NCBI GenBank assembly: GCA_025175895.1
Contig: CM046006.1
Coordinates: 63,074,288 to 63,138,287, forward strand
Direction of reading: 5' to 3'
DNA: 64,000 nt
From: Wurfbainia villosa
Taxonomy: Eukaryota; Streptophyta; Magnoliopsida; Zingiberales; Zingiberaceae
The position numbers and the translations under genes were made by a program. Each line of letters opens with the position of its first letter. The first letter of the stretch is position 1. The notes below the pieces were generated by a model. It saw nothing but the letters and a program-made list of their open reading frames with translations, had not been told where the DNA came from and did not search any database. Below are positions 22,024-33,824 of the stretch, in pieces.

Positions 22024-23964
22024 TGTTGGGATCGAGGCTCACTAGAGTGGGGGTGAATAGCGAGTTAAAAAATTCTAACTCACTTTTGACTACAAAACAG
22101 AGGATTACGCAGCGGAAATAGAAAAACAAGAACACAAAGCACAAACACAACCAAACGTAGGTATTTATGTGGTTCGGAACTCAGTAGTTCCTACTCCACG
22201 GGCAGCTCAAAAGGAAAGTCTACTATGTATGATCGGAATGGTTCCGGAGGTGAAAACTTCACCTCTTACAAGCTTACAGTACAATGAATATACTTTAAGA
22301 ACGATGGCTAAGTATTAAAACCGATTCTGATTGTTGTTCAGCTTCTTGCTTTGAAGATGAAGTTGTGGCACTTGCAAGAAGATGATCGACAGCACACTTG
22401 TTGGAGAGAAGGCCAGATGAGAGCGTGGTTTCTTCTTCTTCTCGTTTAGTATGTATCATAGAGAGCTTGTTTTTCTCTAGATGAAAACTGGAGCTTTTGC
22501 GTTTTTAAACAAGTCTTTAACCTCTGTTTTTTCTTCTTCTTTATATAGTCATTTCTTCCAGCAAGCTTTCTGTCTTCCACCGTTGGAGCCCTAGAGACCA
22601 CGCCCAACCAAACTCTGGTCACCTGAGCTTGTCCCCATAACTGCCTTCAACTTCTGGTGGTTTGCCAAGAACGGAGCCTGCTCCTTCAACCGAAAGTCAA
22701 CGCATTTGAATCTTTACTCGAAATGAGAGCATCCCGTTGCCACCTCCATCAGTCTAGCCCTCAGTTAAGTCTGACTCGCGTCTGTGCTTGAAAAATACCT
22801 ATCAGTTGAGCCCGCAACCAAGCTGGGCTCGGTTCTGTGACTGAATCCATAGCTACTAGTCGAGCCGCTACCAAATCAACTCGACTGAAAACTACTCTGG
22901 TGGAAGTGCCTTGGTGACAATCTGCCCAGGTGATAAAGTGCCCTGGAGCAGTCGAGCCTGCAGTTGAGCTAGGCTCGGTTCTGTGTTGTTCCACGTAGTG
23001 AGCAGTCGAGCTGGTAGTCGAGCCAGCTCAATTCTGTGTCTTTGTGCAAGAGTGTCAGTCGAGCTGACCCCATGGTGGCTCGACTGATACTAGAAATATT
23101 TGAAGCACATGAGTATCTTTCCTAGTAAGCTGTCATTTCAAGCACCCTAGTAAGAGACCAAGCACGTTACGGTGCCTTCTCCAACTAATGAATGCTCTAA
23201 GTACCCTAGGCAAAGAACGAGCGCGTTACTATGCCCTCCTTGCCTAACGAGTACTCCATGTACCCTAGACAAAGAACGAGCGCGTTACTACGCCCTCCTT
23301 GCCTAACGAATACTCCATGTACCCAAGACAAAGAACGAGCACGTTACTACGCCCTCCTTGTCTAACGAGTACTCCCAGTACCCTAGACAAAGAACGAGCG
23401 TGTTACTATGCCCTCCTTGCCTAACGAGTATTGGGCTCATGTACCCTAGTAAGAGACCGAGCACGTTACTATGCCCTCTCTTACTAACGAGTACACTAGC
23501 TAGAGACTAAGCACTCCCTTGTGCCCTCCTAACTCCAATGGAGAACGAACACGTTACTATGCCCTCTCCATCACCAAGCTCCCGGGCCTCCGGCCAGCTT
23601 GTACTCTTCCTTAACCAAGGTTCCCCCTTGGATTTATCAATTGACAAGACTCAAGCTTGGACTTTCCCATGCCAACCCATGTTAGAATTCTCATACCAAG
23701 ACCCATGCTTGGACTTTCCATGCCAAGACCTAAGCTTGGACTTTCCATGCCAACTCCAGGTTGGACTTCCCATGCCAAGGCCTACCCTTGGATTTCTCAT
23801 CCATGGGTCTAATGTCACTCTAAACTTCTAACTTAGTGACCTTAGGTTTGAATCAGTTGAGGTAATGTCTTGACTACACTCTAGCTCAACCTAGATTTCA
23901 ATTTCCTTGACTTAAACCTTGTTGTTAAACATTGAAACATTCGATGGGCTTGATTGCACTAACA
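22024..23964 (-). mobile_element. Solo LTR K, 1941 bp, inserted in D pol
   Basis: On the plus strand it starts TGTTGGGATCGAGG and ends GCACTAACA, flanked by the perfect target duplication TCATT (22019-22023 and 23965-23969). Without it, the D protease frame runs on into the integrase zinc region without a stop. On the minus strand a TATA box (TATATAAAG) lies at 22540-22548. Upstream lie CAGTCGAGC-type motifs (22930-23090), a minisatellite and CTTGGACTTTCC units. No internal region is present, so it is a solo LTR formed by recombination. Confidence 0.88.
23145..23570. repeat. Minisatellite of about 59-bp units in solo LTR K
   Basis: Six to seven units share TACCCTAGACAAAGAACGAG, CACGTTACTA and GCCCTCCTTGCCTAACGAGT. 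The middle four are most alike and the ends decay, as expected for an array growing by unequal exchange. It lies in U3 of the solo LTR. Confidence 0.8.
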
Positions 23965-24215
23965 TCATTTTCTAGAAATATGACCTTATAGTTATTATCA
24001 CACAATTGGCTTACACTAAGTAAATTATATTGGAAATTCTCTACCAATAAGACATTTTGAATAATAAAGTTAGAGTTGAGCTCAATATCACCTGATCTGA
24101 TGATTTTGAGCTTGTCGTTGTTTCCGAAGACTACCGATCCTTGTCGTTTGAATCGAAGCTTCGAAAACTTGAGTTGATTCCCGGTCATGTGTCGGGAGCA
24201 ACCACTGTCCAACAT
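23925..24215 (-). pseudogene. pol: Protease of D, cut by solo LTR K
   Basis: The frame reads MLDSGCSRHMTGNQLKF, the copia retropepsin active site (DSG), then GSVVFGNNDKLKI and NVLLVENFQYNLLSVSQLCD. The last residues (SAIKPIECFNV) come from the solo LTR, so the ORF end is not native. A TAG lies just upstream of the frame, after which an acceptor-like GTGTAG|GATCAATGG is seen, so entry into protease may have needed splicing or a recoding event. Confidence 0.9.
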
Positions 24216-24849
24216 CCATTGATCCTACACGCAAGGTAGTTGGATCGGATATTGAAATTATTAAAGGTTGGTTGTAAATTATTAAACCTAGATCATCTCA
24301 CCCATGTCTACATGATCAAGCATGTTAACCTTATATGTTCTTGTGAGATGACTTCCAATTTTACTTGATTTAAATTTAATGATTTGAACACTTGTTAACC
24401 TTGCGTTAAATTTGGATTTGACCTTAAGCTCATCAAGTCACCTTTTCAAGATCATGGCTTCCAGGTCATGGCGAGGAACAGGGGCCTTCTTTGATCGAAA
24501 AAATGACCACTTCCTTAGACAAAGTCATTTTCAAGAAAATAGAGACTTGACTCACCTAAGACCACTTCCTAGTCTAACTAGTTTAGGATACTGTGAGGTA
24601 GCTTCAGCTAGTTCCACTCGGTCAAGTGCACCTAACTAGATACACCTTATCTAGCCTGAATACACGAGACTCCGCTTTCCTAGCATGCTATCATATCACC
24701 ACATCCTGGTACTATGTTATCAAGTATTGATGAGTTATAGTTCTATCTAACCATTCTAAAAATAAATAAAATAAATAAAGGACCTAAGCATGCAATTTTT
24801 AAGTTAAAGTACAAACAAATTTTGTACTAGCTCTGCCTAGACCGTTGAA
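24216..24849 (-). other. Gap between gag and protease of D
   Basis: About 630 bp without a kept frame separate the gag stop (24850) from protease. It contains the hairpin block at 24294-24350. In continuous copia polyproteins this gap does not exist. Homologous noncoding sequence follows gag in E (CTTCTTTGATCG and GTTTAGGATA strings near 24488 and 59812), so it is an old feature of the family. Confidence 0.6.
24294..24350 (-). other. Conserved hairpin block of D, between gag and protease
   Basis: CATCTCAC (24294-24301) and GTGAGATG (24343-24350) with a 41-nt loop. In the sense of D it reads CATCTCACAAGAACATATAA at the start and CATGGGTGAGATG at the end. The loop string TTGATCATGTAGACAT is close to the loop in E. 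Confidence 0.7.
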
Positions 24850-26436
24850 TCAGTTCAGTCTCTCCACATAGTGGATTTGGTCCTTGGGAACCCAGTACTG
24901 GTTCGATCCTAAGTTTGAAATCAATGCGGTCTTAGAGACCCATGCTTGGACACGTTTTTTATGTCGACTTACAATCGACATATACGACTTGTTGGTCGTA
25001 TTTGAGCTAAACCCTAGTCCGGTCTTGTTGTACACGACCCTTTGCGATCCAAGTAGGAGGTCAAGTCCCTTGGATCCCAAAGTAAACCATTCCAACATGT
25101 TCCTAAGATCTTCGACTTGACTTTTCAAGAGTGAGTTCTCAACTTCGAGCTTTTCAACCCGAGTTGAGTCCTCCTCTCAAACTTGACTAGTCGAAGAGGT
25201 TAGGGAGACCTCGTGTTTGAGGAGTTTAACCTCCTCAACCAGGGTCTCGACCTTGGACTTGGACTTAGCTAATTTCCTAGTTAAGAATTTAATTGCACTG
25301 TAAAGAGTACTAATAAGAGATCGACTTACCTTGAGTGTATCTTTTGAACCGGATGCGGATCCGTAGCTTGTCTTGAATAGAGCTTCGCAGTCCGATTCAT
25401 CTTCGGGTTTAGACTCGTGCTCCGGTTCCGACTCCGTCTCCGATTCAACCGGTTTAGCCATGAAGACGTGATCATCATCTTCTTCCTCGGACGCTTCTTC
25501 CCACGTAGCGTTGAGTGTCATCTTGTGTTTTGGTGCTTTGCTCTTGAGCTTCGGACATTCGAACTTGATATACCCAAACCTATTGCATTTGTAACACCTA
25601 ACATTAGAACTTTTAGACTTACCTTCGTTGGGACGATTGATGGTTCGCTTTCGACCCTTGACCATCCTCTAAACTAGGTTGACTAGTTCGGCCTCCATTT
25701 CCCAGTCGACCTCCGAATTGGACTCATCTTCTTCCTCCTTTGGGGGTGGCTTGCTCGCGGTTTTCTTCTTCGAACCTGTAAAAAGTGTTATACCCTTCTC
25801 GGGTTCCGAGTTAGACTATTCATGGAGTTCAAAATCCAAAAACAACTCATCTAATCGAAGTTTTGAAAGATCCTTGGAGACCTTGTAGGCATCGACCATA
25901 GATGCCCACAAGGTGGTCCTAGGAAAAGAGTTTAGTACATACCTGATAAGGTCGCAGTTTTTGACCTTTTGTCCGATTGCATGTAGGTTGTTGACAATAT
26001 CTTGAACGCGAGCATGAAGTTGCATCGCCGTCTCGTGTTCCTGCATTTTTAGATTATACAACCTATTGAAAAGGAGATCACGCTTACATACCTTGGCTTC
26101 ATCGGTCCCTTCGTGTAGCTCCACTAGTTTTGTCCAGAGATCCTTTGTGCTGATGAAGGGGCCGACGCGATTAAGCTCCTCCTTGGACAAGCCGCATTGG
26201 AGGATTTGAGTCGCCTTGGCGTCGGCTTCAACTTGTCTTTTTATAGCATTGGTCCATTGGTCAAAATCCAAAGATTCACCCACTTCGTTAGTCGGAAGTG
26301 TGAATCCCGTTTAGATTATGATCCACATCTCGATTTGGGTCTTAAGGAAGCACTCCATCCGACCCTTCCAATAACGGAAGTCATCTACGTTGTAAAATAG
26401 AGGTCGGACGGTGCTAAAACCCTCGAGATGGGTCAT
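24850..26436 (-). pseudogene. gag: gag of D, complete domain set but with several stops
   Basis: The ATG at 26434-26436 gives MTHLEGFSTVRPLFYN and YWKGRMECFLKTQIEMW (DUF4219 type). An in-frame TAA is at 26311-26313. UBN2 follows (25816-26283: GLSKEELNRVGPFISTKDLW, KLVELHEGTDEAKVCKRDLL). Further stops are at 25816 and about 25667. The zinc knuckle CYKCNRFGYIKFEC has Tyr in place of His. Then come an acidic stretch (EEASEEEDDDHVF, SETESEPEHESKPEDESD), a coiled coil and the end NQYWVPKDQIHYVERLN. It formed the particle shell. It is the only gag here with a full UBN2 domain in a pol-bearing element. Confidence 0.92.
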
Positions 26437-26644
26437 TGATAAAAAAAACAAGAGAATGAAGAAGAAAAACCTAGCAACGACACAAACGATCGAAATGTAC
26501 CAAGACTCGCGTCTTGGATTAGTAGTGCGGGAGAAAAACTCAACGAATGAAAGATCTTTAAAAAAAATCGAAATAAATAGAAATAAAAAGAAAAAAATCT
26601 GTAGAAAAGCTAGATTGGTGGTTTCACCAAATCTTAGCAGCCCC

Positions 26645-26657
26645 GGCTCTGATACCA
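26645..26657 (-). other. Primer binding site of element D
   Basis: The minus strand reads TGGTATCAGAGCC two bases after the 5' LTR end, a perfect match to the initiator tRNA-Met complement. Confidence 0.95.
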
Positions 26658-26659
26658 AT

Positions 26660-27778
26660 TGTTGGATCGAGCGGATCGCTAGAGGGGGTGAATAGCGATA
26701 AAACCTTTCGTTCATCTTCGTTCGTTAAAACACGAGTAGACACAGCGGAAGATAAAATCAAACAAAAGAGACAATAGAGTTTTTACTTGGTTCGTAGCCG
26801 AAGGCTACTACTCCAAGGCACTAGTGGTCCTTGACCACGCACGGAGGGCAGAATACTAAAGAACTCCTCCTCGTTGGAGGTAGGAGTTAAACGGATACAC
26901 AAAATCACAAAAGCACGAGGTAGAGGGACACTCCCCCTCTTCTCTTTATAATGAAAACTTTACGAGACAAGTAGAATGAAATACAATAAACACTTTTGTT
27001 ACCAATGACTTCGAAGGTTGGAGATTGAAGCTCTTAGTCATCGTCTCGGCAGTGCTTCGTCGTAGGGATGTCCGAGAGTCGTAGCTTATCGGAAGCACTA
27101 GGAGGCATTTTTAATTGATCAAAAACCCTAGGAGAAGCCCTCCTTTTATAGCCTTTGAGTTCCTCCTCGAGGGGATCTTCAGCCAATCAAATTTAGGCAC
27201 CAAGCTCCTTGGAATGAGGTGATAAGGCTTGACTCCTTGAAGCTGATCCTTGACTATCAATCGACTGATGGCCATCATCAGTCGACTGATGGCAGCACCA
27301 GTCGAGTCACAACACTCAGCAGTCGATTGATTTCAGGCAGTCGAGTGGCTCCTGTGGGCAGTCGACTGATGCTAGCTGAAATCACAAGTTAGCTTAACAA
27401 AAATATAATTTCGACGGTTGTCGACTGTCCGATCTCGACCTAGACCATCCATGGGATGTCTTTGGTCGGATCTACGCTTAAGACAATCCCCGTAAGAAGG
27501 ATACAACCTCACTTACACTCACACACATGAGCTTACCTCGATACTTACTTTGTAGCTCTTGCTTTCGGCCTTCCACTCGATTCCTTCAGCTCCCTCCGAA
27601 GTCACTCGAGTGTCGCCCGACCACCGCAGCTTCCTACAAGTGTCGCTAGCCTTTAGCTCCAGCTTTAGCACTTTTCTGCACACTCGATTTAGCTCGTGAG
27701 ATAACAATATGAGCTTAACCTTGTATCGTTTGCTATAATCAAAACTTAGGTTCGACTTAGGTGCCTACTGCACCAACA
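26660..27778 (-). repeat. 5' LTR of element D, 1119 bp
   Basis: It pairs with 17164-18283. The minus-strand TATA box is at 27143-27150 and CAGTCGACTG motifs lie at about 27275-27370. Here CAATCGACTGATGG stands where the 3' LTR has CAGTTGGCTGATAG, one of many palindrome-specific differences. Target duplication GTCCT follows at 27779-27783. Confidence 0.93.
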
Positions 27779-27783
27779 GTCCT

Positions 27784-28874
27784 CCTATGTGACTACTGCA
27801 ACATCCTTCATGAATTTCCCTCAATATCCACTCAACGTTCTCCTTTCCCAAACACTTTAATAGAGGCCTACCAAAAGATGCTTTATATAGAATTCCATCA
27901 ATGAGTAGGAAACACTTTGCTCTCTTTACCAAGGATGAGGCTTCCCGAGGATCAGAACGAAGACTTCCTCATTGTAGATAAGTCATTATATCTATTCTCT
28001 AATCAGGTGTACTATTATCTTCAGTGGATGACTCCTCTACATTATAAATTGGTACTGATGCCGAGATCTCCAAGCATAGAGGATCCCGAGATGCCCATTT
28101 GATTATTGCACTGGCTAGCCAAGTCAATTCATCTGCCTTCATATTCTCTTCTCTCGAAATTTGTTAGAGTTGGACTTCTCGGAATTGGGATTTTAGCTTT
28201 CCATATGCCTCAAAATATTTCTTTAATCTTTTATCTCGGAGAGAAAAAGTACCTTGGAATTGGGAGAAGACAATTGAGAATCTGAATATACCACAACAGA
28301 ATCAGCTTCTACTGCCCGAGCTGCTTGCAACCCAACCAGAATAGCCTCATACTCAGCTTCATTATTAGAAGTCTTATACCCCAATTGTATAGAGATATGA
28401 GTTTCTTTTTCCAAGGGAGAGACCAGCAATAACCCTACTCTCCTTCGGCTCCCGATGCCCCATCTACAAAGATTTTCCATATAGTTGATCCTTCTCTTTC
28501 TCCAACCGAGTCACTTTCTGGATGAACTAGTACTTTGGCAAGAAAATCAACCAAGGACTAGGCTTTAATAGCAGTACAGGTTTATATTGAATGTCATACT
28601 CACTTAACTCTACTGCCCATTTAGATAACCTGCCCGAGGCATTAGGTTTTGTAAGTACTTGCCTCAGTTCACTATTTGTCAACACATTCAATGGATGAGC
28701 TAGAAAATAAGGTCTCAACTTTCGAGCTGTCAGCACCAAGATATAAGCTAACTTTTCTAACTCGGTATACCTTAGCTCTACTCCCTTTAATATATGATTG
28801 GTATAATATATAGGTTGTTACTGAGAGCTTTCTTGTTGTAATAGGATTGAGCTAATTGCCACTTTAAAGACTGA
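27784..28874 (-). pseudogene. RT end, RNase H and integrase N-terminus of H
   Basis: 28527-28739 reads VLTARKLRPYFLAHPLNVLTN, LRQVLTKPNASGRLSKWAVELSEYDIQYKP, the RNase H-like part of gypsy RT. 28223-28480 reads a second RNase H with TSNNEAEYEAILVGLQAAR and VYSDSQL, typical of the Tat group, which carries an extra RNase H. Toward 27784 the frame decays through the integrase zinc region (HIGGQT spans the D junction). Insertion B (28875) cuts the upstream side with ACTGA at 28870-28874. Confidence 0.8.
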
Positions 28875-30391
28875 TGTTGGTGCAATCGACCCAGGTCACG
28901 ATTGACCATACTCGAGTTGGACTCGAGTAATATTTTGATGTTTGACAATATTTTAGAGAGATTGTTGGTGCAATCAACCCGGGTCATGATTGATCGGACT
29001 CGAGTTTGACTCGAGGGGTATTTTGATGTTTGACGATGGTTTAACCATTGTTTGAATATATGGTTGACATGAGGTTGACCATATGATGGAGAAGTTCAAT
29101 TCTTATGGTCTTGGCAAGGGAAAGTCCAAGCTTGTGTCTTGGCAAATGGAAAGTCCAACATGGGTTGGCAAGGAAAGTCCAAGAGGGAATATTGGTGGCA
29201 TAAAGTCCAAGGGTGGAGTCTTGGCAGCATAAGTCCAATGGTTGGCGCCATAAAGTCCAAGCGAGAGTTTTGACAACATAAGCCCAATGTGCCTTGGCAG
29301 TATAGACCAACTTAGCATGACAATAGCCGATGGAAGCACCTGATGACTAGCGTATGGATGAACAAGTCATGGATGACTCGGAGGAATCCGATAGATGTGA
29401 GGCTGACGGAGGTGGCTAGAAGGCTTAGGTCTAGGCTAAGGGTGGTCTAACAAGTATGAGGATATCATACTTGGGGTTAAACCTCATGTTTGAGGTTAAC
29501 AGTCGACTGGGGCTTTAGACCAGTCGACTAATCAAGTGTTTTGACACTTGACAGCCGAGTCGACTTGCATCAGTCGATTGGGATTATGGCCAGTCGAACT
29601 ACTCGAACTTGACTGGTGTTCAACTGTAGGAAATAGCCTGGCAGTCGACTGCCAGCATTGGGCAGTCAATTGATAGCTTGAGCAGTCGACTACCATGGAT
29701 GGCAGTCGACTGCTGGTTGGGGTTATGAGCACAAAATGCTCGATAGCCGACTAGCCAGTCAGCTTCGACCCTGGCAGTCGACTTCCAATGTATCCGTTGG
29801 AACTTATCCAACGTGGATTAAGCCATTGTCTCACAATGGCTACAGGAGCAGTCGACTGATGGTCGCGACAATCGACTGCTAGGCGGAATCCAGCCTGAGG
29901 TGAAGCTTTAAAAGGAGCTCGTGGAGGAGGATTTGACCAAGGTTCTTTGAGACAATTTGAAGTGGATTTGTTGCTGCAATCCAGACCTTCAAGGCACTTC
30001 TCAAGCAACCAAAGATCAAGAAATCAAAAGCTCATTGTAAAGTTCTCATTACTTGCATTTTAGTGTATTTACTTGTATTTGCTTTGTATTACTTTTATAA
30101 TCATTGTAAGTAGTTTCCCCGCCTCCGACTTGTTCTCGAGAAGGAGTATTTGGTTTAGTAGTGGTGTTTGCATCACTAAGGCTCGTTCAAGCCCAACCCG
30201 TGGAGTAGGAACCTCGAGGTTCCGAACCACGTTATATCTTTGTGTTGTGTATTGTGTGCTTGTGTCATGTTTTTGTTTTATTATTCTATATTCTGCTGTG
30301 CTAATGACATTGTAGCAAGCACGCAATCGTTATCCATCAAGCCATACGGAAATGCTATTCACCCCCTCTAATGACAATCAATTCCCCAACA
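28875..30391 (+). repeat. 5' LTR of element B, 1517 bp, with a duplicated LTR start
   Basis: TGTTGGTGCAATC occurs at 28875 and again at 28963, each preceded or followed by GATTG and CTCGAGTTTGACTCGAG-like sequence. The second copy is preceded by AGAGAGAT, which resembles the end of a polypurine tract. AAGTCCAAG units lie at 29108-29300 and palindromes at about 29500-29880. A TATA-like TTTAAAAGG lies near 29905. R/U5 ends CCCCAACA at 30391. Confidence 0.9.
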
Positions 30392-30393
30392 AG

Positions 30394-30405
30394 TGGTATC
30401 AGAGC
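30394..30405 (+). other. Primer binding site of element B
   Basis: TGGTATCAGAGC two bases after the LTR end; a perfect initiator tRNA-Met match. Confidence 0.95.
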
Positions 30406-30463
30406 GGGTTGCCCTTCACTGGCTTCACACCCGAGGGAGCACCGCTAGAGGGTGAAGAAGAAG

Positions 30464-32119
30464 ATGGTGATTGAAGAAACATTGGGATGGGATATCAACA
30501 CGCCGGTCTCATATGCGCTTTATGGACGAGAAGGCTTCAATCAATGGAAGACAAGGATTGAAGACTTTATCATGATGAGGGACTTTGAAGAATGGGTCAT
30601 CTTGATGGAAGGATTTAATTATACAAGAGGGCCAAAGAGAGGTTTCCTAAAAATGAAGAAGTGGACCAGGGAACAAATCTAAGAATTTGAGAAAAATATA
30701 AAGGTAATAAAATTCTTGGTTGATTTAATCTCTAATGACATTTTGTGCAAGGTAGGGGATTACATGGATGCCAAGGAGCTATGGAGCCAAGTGGCAAGAT
30801 TCCATGAGAACCCACATGAAGAAGAGGAAAAAGAGGAATGCTTATCAGCTCAATAGGAGGAGGCCAAGAAGCAAGATCATCCTCAAAAGAGAGTGAGGAT
30901 TCGGAGGTCGAGGAGTGTTTGACATTCAAGGAAGAATTGGAGGAAGCCTCCACCCCTAGGATTGAGAGGGAGGAGATTAGAGTACCGGAGCAAGGGCAAG
31001 AGCAAGAGGAAGCTTCTACCTTCGGGAGAAGTGATGAACAAGCTCAAGAGGCCTCTACCACCACTCTAGGTAACTCAAGCATTTTAATCAAAAATAATAA
31101 TCATATTGTATGCTTTGAGTGTAGGGAAAATGACCACTACAAGAACAAGTGTCCTAAAAAAATTAAGAAGCCTCAACCAGCGTCAAAGGTCAATGATGTC
31201 GGTGCCCCAACACATAAAAGCAAGGAGCATGTGGTGTGATTCAAGTGCCACCAAAGAGGGCATTATAGGAGTCAATGCCCTAGGGGGAAGAAGAAGGGGC
31301 AAGAAGGAGCTACACAAGTAGGGGGAGTCTCTAAGGCAAACCCTAAGGTAAAATTCAATAATGCATCTTCTTTAAGTAATAGGCAAAAACATACTTTTAA
31401 TTCACTTGCAATTCATCATAAAGAGCATGCTAGAAATAGGCTTTATTGCTTAGGAGCTAAACATGTCCATTTTAGGAATAAGGAGAAATTTGAGACTAAT
31501 GTCCCTAAAATAATTTTACCTAAGGAAAGTATTAGGAAGATAGAGAATCATCTAGGATTTAACCCTAAGAATTCTAGACATATGCCTAGAAAGAACAAAA
31601 CAATTCAAAGAAATAATGGGCCCACTAAATTAGAAAAATTGGAGTGTGAAAATTAAACCTTGAGGTCAAGGCTTGAGAAGTTGGAGAAGACCCTTAGGAT
31701 TATGCAAAATCAAATGCAAGGGTCATATGGTCAAAATCTAGGTCCTATGAGACAAGGTTCATCCAAAGGCAAGAAAGGTTTGGGTCACAAACCTAAGCCT
31801 AAGGAGACTTACCACAATGTTCCATTTGATTATAGAACTAGTTCTAGGTCTAGGAAAGTCAAGGTTACTAGGGAAGTTATCTCTAAGGTTAACCAAGGCA
31901 AGTGTCTAGTGGCCAAGGTTTCCATGAAACCTAGGAAGACCACTAAGAAGGTTACTAGGGAGGCAATCCCTAAGGTTAACCATGACAAGACCCAAATGAC
32001 CAAGGCTACCAAGCCTAAGAGGGTCATTAGGAGGGTATCTAGGGAAGTTATCCCTAGTGAATACCTAGTAACCCAAGGAGCTGAAATAGGTTTTGGGTTC
32101 CTAGGAGCGTGATCGACTC
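30464..32119 (+). pseudogene. gag: gag of element B, stops and frameshifts, UBN2 core missing
   Basis: MVIEETLGWDINTPVS starts the frame, with stops at 30680-30682 and near 30854 and a frameshift near 30870. The next frame (30838-31239) holds acidic sequence and the intact knuckle CFECRENDHYKNKC. The second knuckle has lost its first Cys, because TGC has become TGA at 31237-31239 (followed by FKCHQRGHYRSQC). A coiled coil follows (RLEKLEKTL, 31666 on), then a basic tail. A frameshift near the end hides the WVP(K/R)S end seen in A. As in A, UBN2 is reduced to AKELWSQVARFHEN. Confidence 0.85.
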
Positions 32120-33824
32120 ACGCTAAATGGGTTAGGGTGTGCCAACTTTAAATGGATGGGTAGCTAACCTAACCATGGTAGAGGTGGCATATTAGGTCAT
32201 TTTCAAGGTTATGGATACCTTGGAAATAGGTTTGAACTTAAATCCTAAAAGACTTTAGGATGTGCCAATACATTTTGAGAATTATAATAAATTGATCAAA
32301 TTGGCACAATTTAGGTCTTAGGTCATAATGTGTCATTTTGAATTTTTGGCACACTTGGGGGATGAGTTATGGCAAAATGAAATTAATAATAACAAATGAC
32401 AACAAATATTAAAATTTAAGTATTCTTATGCCTTATACATCATTTGTCATGCCTTGATTTGCCATATAATATGTCATGACATCATATATTTTATTATTTA
32501 ATATGTCATGATAATAGGTTATGTCATGTATATTTAGATTAAATCATATGTCATGACATCATGATCATTGGCCATGTTTATTTATGATATCATTTATGCC
32601 ATGATCATTCATGCATTAATTAAAATTGATTTAAGGACAATTGGCGTGACTTGAAGTCCCATATATAAGGGAATCAAGTAGTGTTGCCTTAGAAAATGCA
32701 TGAAACCCTAGATTAGGATGAACAAAATCCACATCTCACATCAAATTGACTTGTGAGTCAATCATGGGAAAAGCTAATGTGCAAGTCATGTGCATTGAGC
32801 CCATTGATCATGATCTAATATAGGTTTTCAAAAAATATTTTTAAATCATTTTATAAAACCTTGGTGAAGTCTATCTTTTGATAGCAATCACCATTGATGG
32901 AGTTGATACAAAGTAGGGCCAAAACATTGAACTTTTCAATGGTTTTGAACTTTATGTCAATCTCCTAATTTTATGGGTAATTTAATTTTCAAATATTTTT
33001 CACCCATTGTATTTGTCATAAGTATTATACATATGAATTTTTGTGATTTTTCGTATTATGTATAATTACTTATGAATTTCCAAAATTCTTTTCTGAATTT
33101 TAATTTCTGCATTTGCAGAAATCAGTCAACTGTCGCCTATGGCAGTTGACTGACATCAACGGCAGTCGATTGGTGATTGTAAGAGTTGATTTTGGGTAAA
33201 CAAGGTTGTTTAGCCCATGTTTCAACTATGTTAGATTACCCTAATTGCTCTTAACCCTAGGATATGCTTTGGAAAGAATTGGAAAGGGTGAAAATCCATT
33301 GGATATGGATTAGGAGAGTTGTTTAGGGTGTGTATCAATTTTAAGGTGTGCGAGAGTTCATGTTTGAATTTTTGCCCTTAATTTTGATGGTTTAGTGTTC
33401 CTATAGGCTTAGGGACTCTCCAAGGACATTGTTGGTGCAATGGTCAAGGGGGAGCAAGCCTTTAGGGGGAGGTATCCATCATGGGATGATGAATGTGTTC
33501 TTCCTCATGAGGGAGAGAATTTTGGGAATGTGAGATGCCCAATTTGGAAATTGAGAGAGTTTATAGGAAGTCTCTCTCAAGTGATATGAGACTTATCACT
33601 AGGAAGAGTGAAGGCATTCTAGGTGTTTTTAGACCAAGGGGGAGATTGTAAGATCTCATTGGGATATGAGACATTGACCTCCTTGAGGAGAACCTTTTTA
33701 ATGTATGTGAAAAGGGGGAAGAATTTATGGGATTACCAATTTGGGACAAATGGTAAGGAGATTTGAGTTAGGTGGCCTAACTTAAAGGTGTTTGGTTTTT
33801 GTCAAACAACAAAAAAGGGGAGAT
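32120..33824 (+). other. Spacer and polypurine tracts of element B
   Basis: No gene. The sequence follows A (3360-3590, then 6085-7630), so the segment with the first hairpin and extra gene is absent here. The left arm of the second hairpin (32732-32739) is kept without its partner. Purine tracts AAGGGGGAG occur near 33446, 33466, 33638 and 33713, and AAAAAAGGGGAGAT ends at 33824. At 33123-33180 are palindrome-like CAGTCAACTG, CAGTTGACTG and CAGTCGATTG. Confidence 0.65.

Larger units (their letters stand above)
17164..27778 (-). mobile_element. Element D: Sirevirus-like copia retrotransposon with gag and pol
   Basis: Two LTRs (17164-18283 and 26660-27778) share TGTTGG...CCAACA ends and are flanked by the perfect target duplication GTCCT (17159-17163 and 27779-27783). 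Minus-strand order is LTR, iMet primer site, gag, protease, integrase, RT, RNase H, repeated polypurine tracts, LTR, which is the copia order. Its length is 10,615 bp, of which 1,941 bp is solo LTR K nested in pol. The coding parts have several stops and frameshifts. The host sequence on both sides is H integrase. Confidence 0.93.

Noticed and set aside
23145..23570. CRISPR-like 59-bp repeats
   Set aside because: Whole units repeat and decay at the ends, as in a minisatellite; no spacers.
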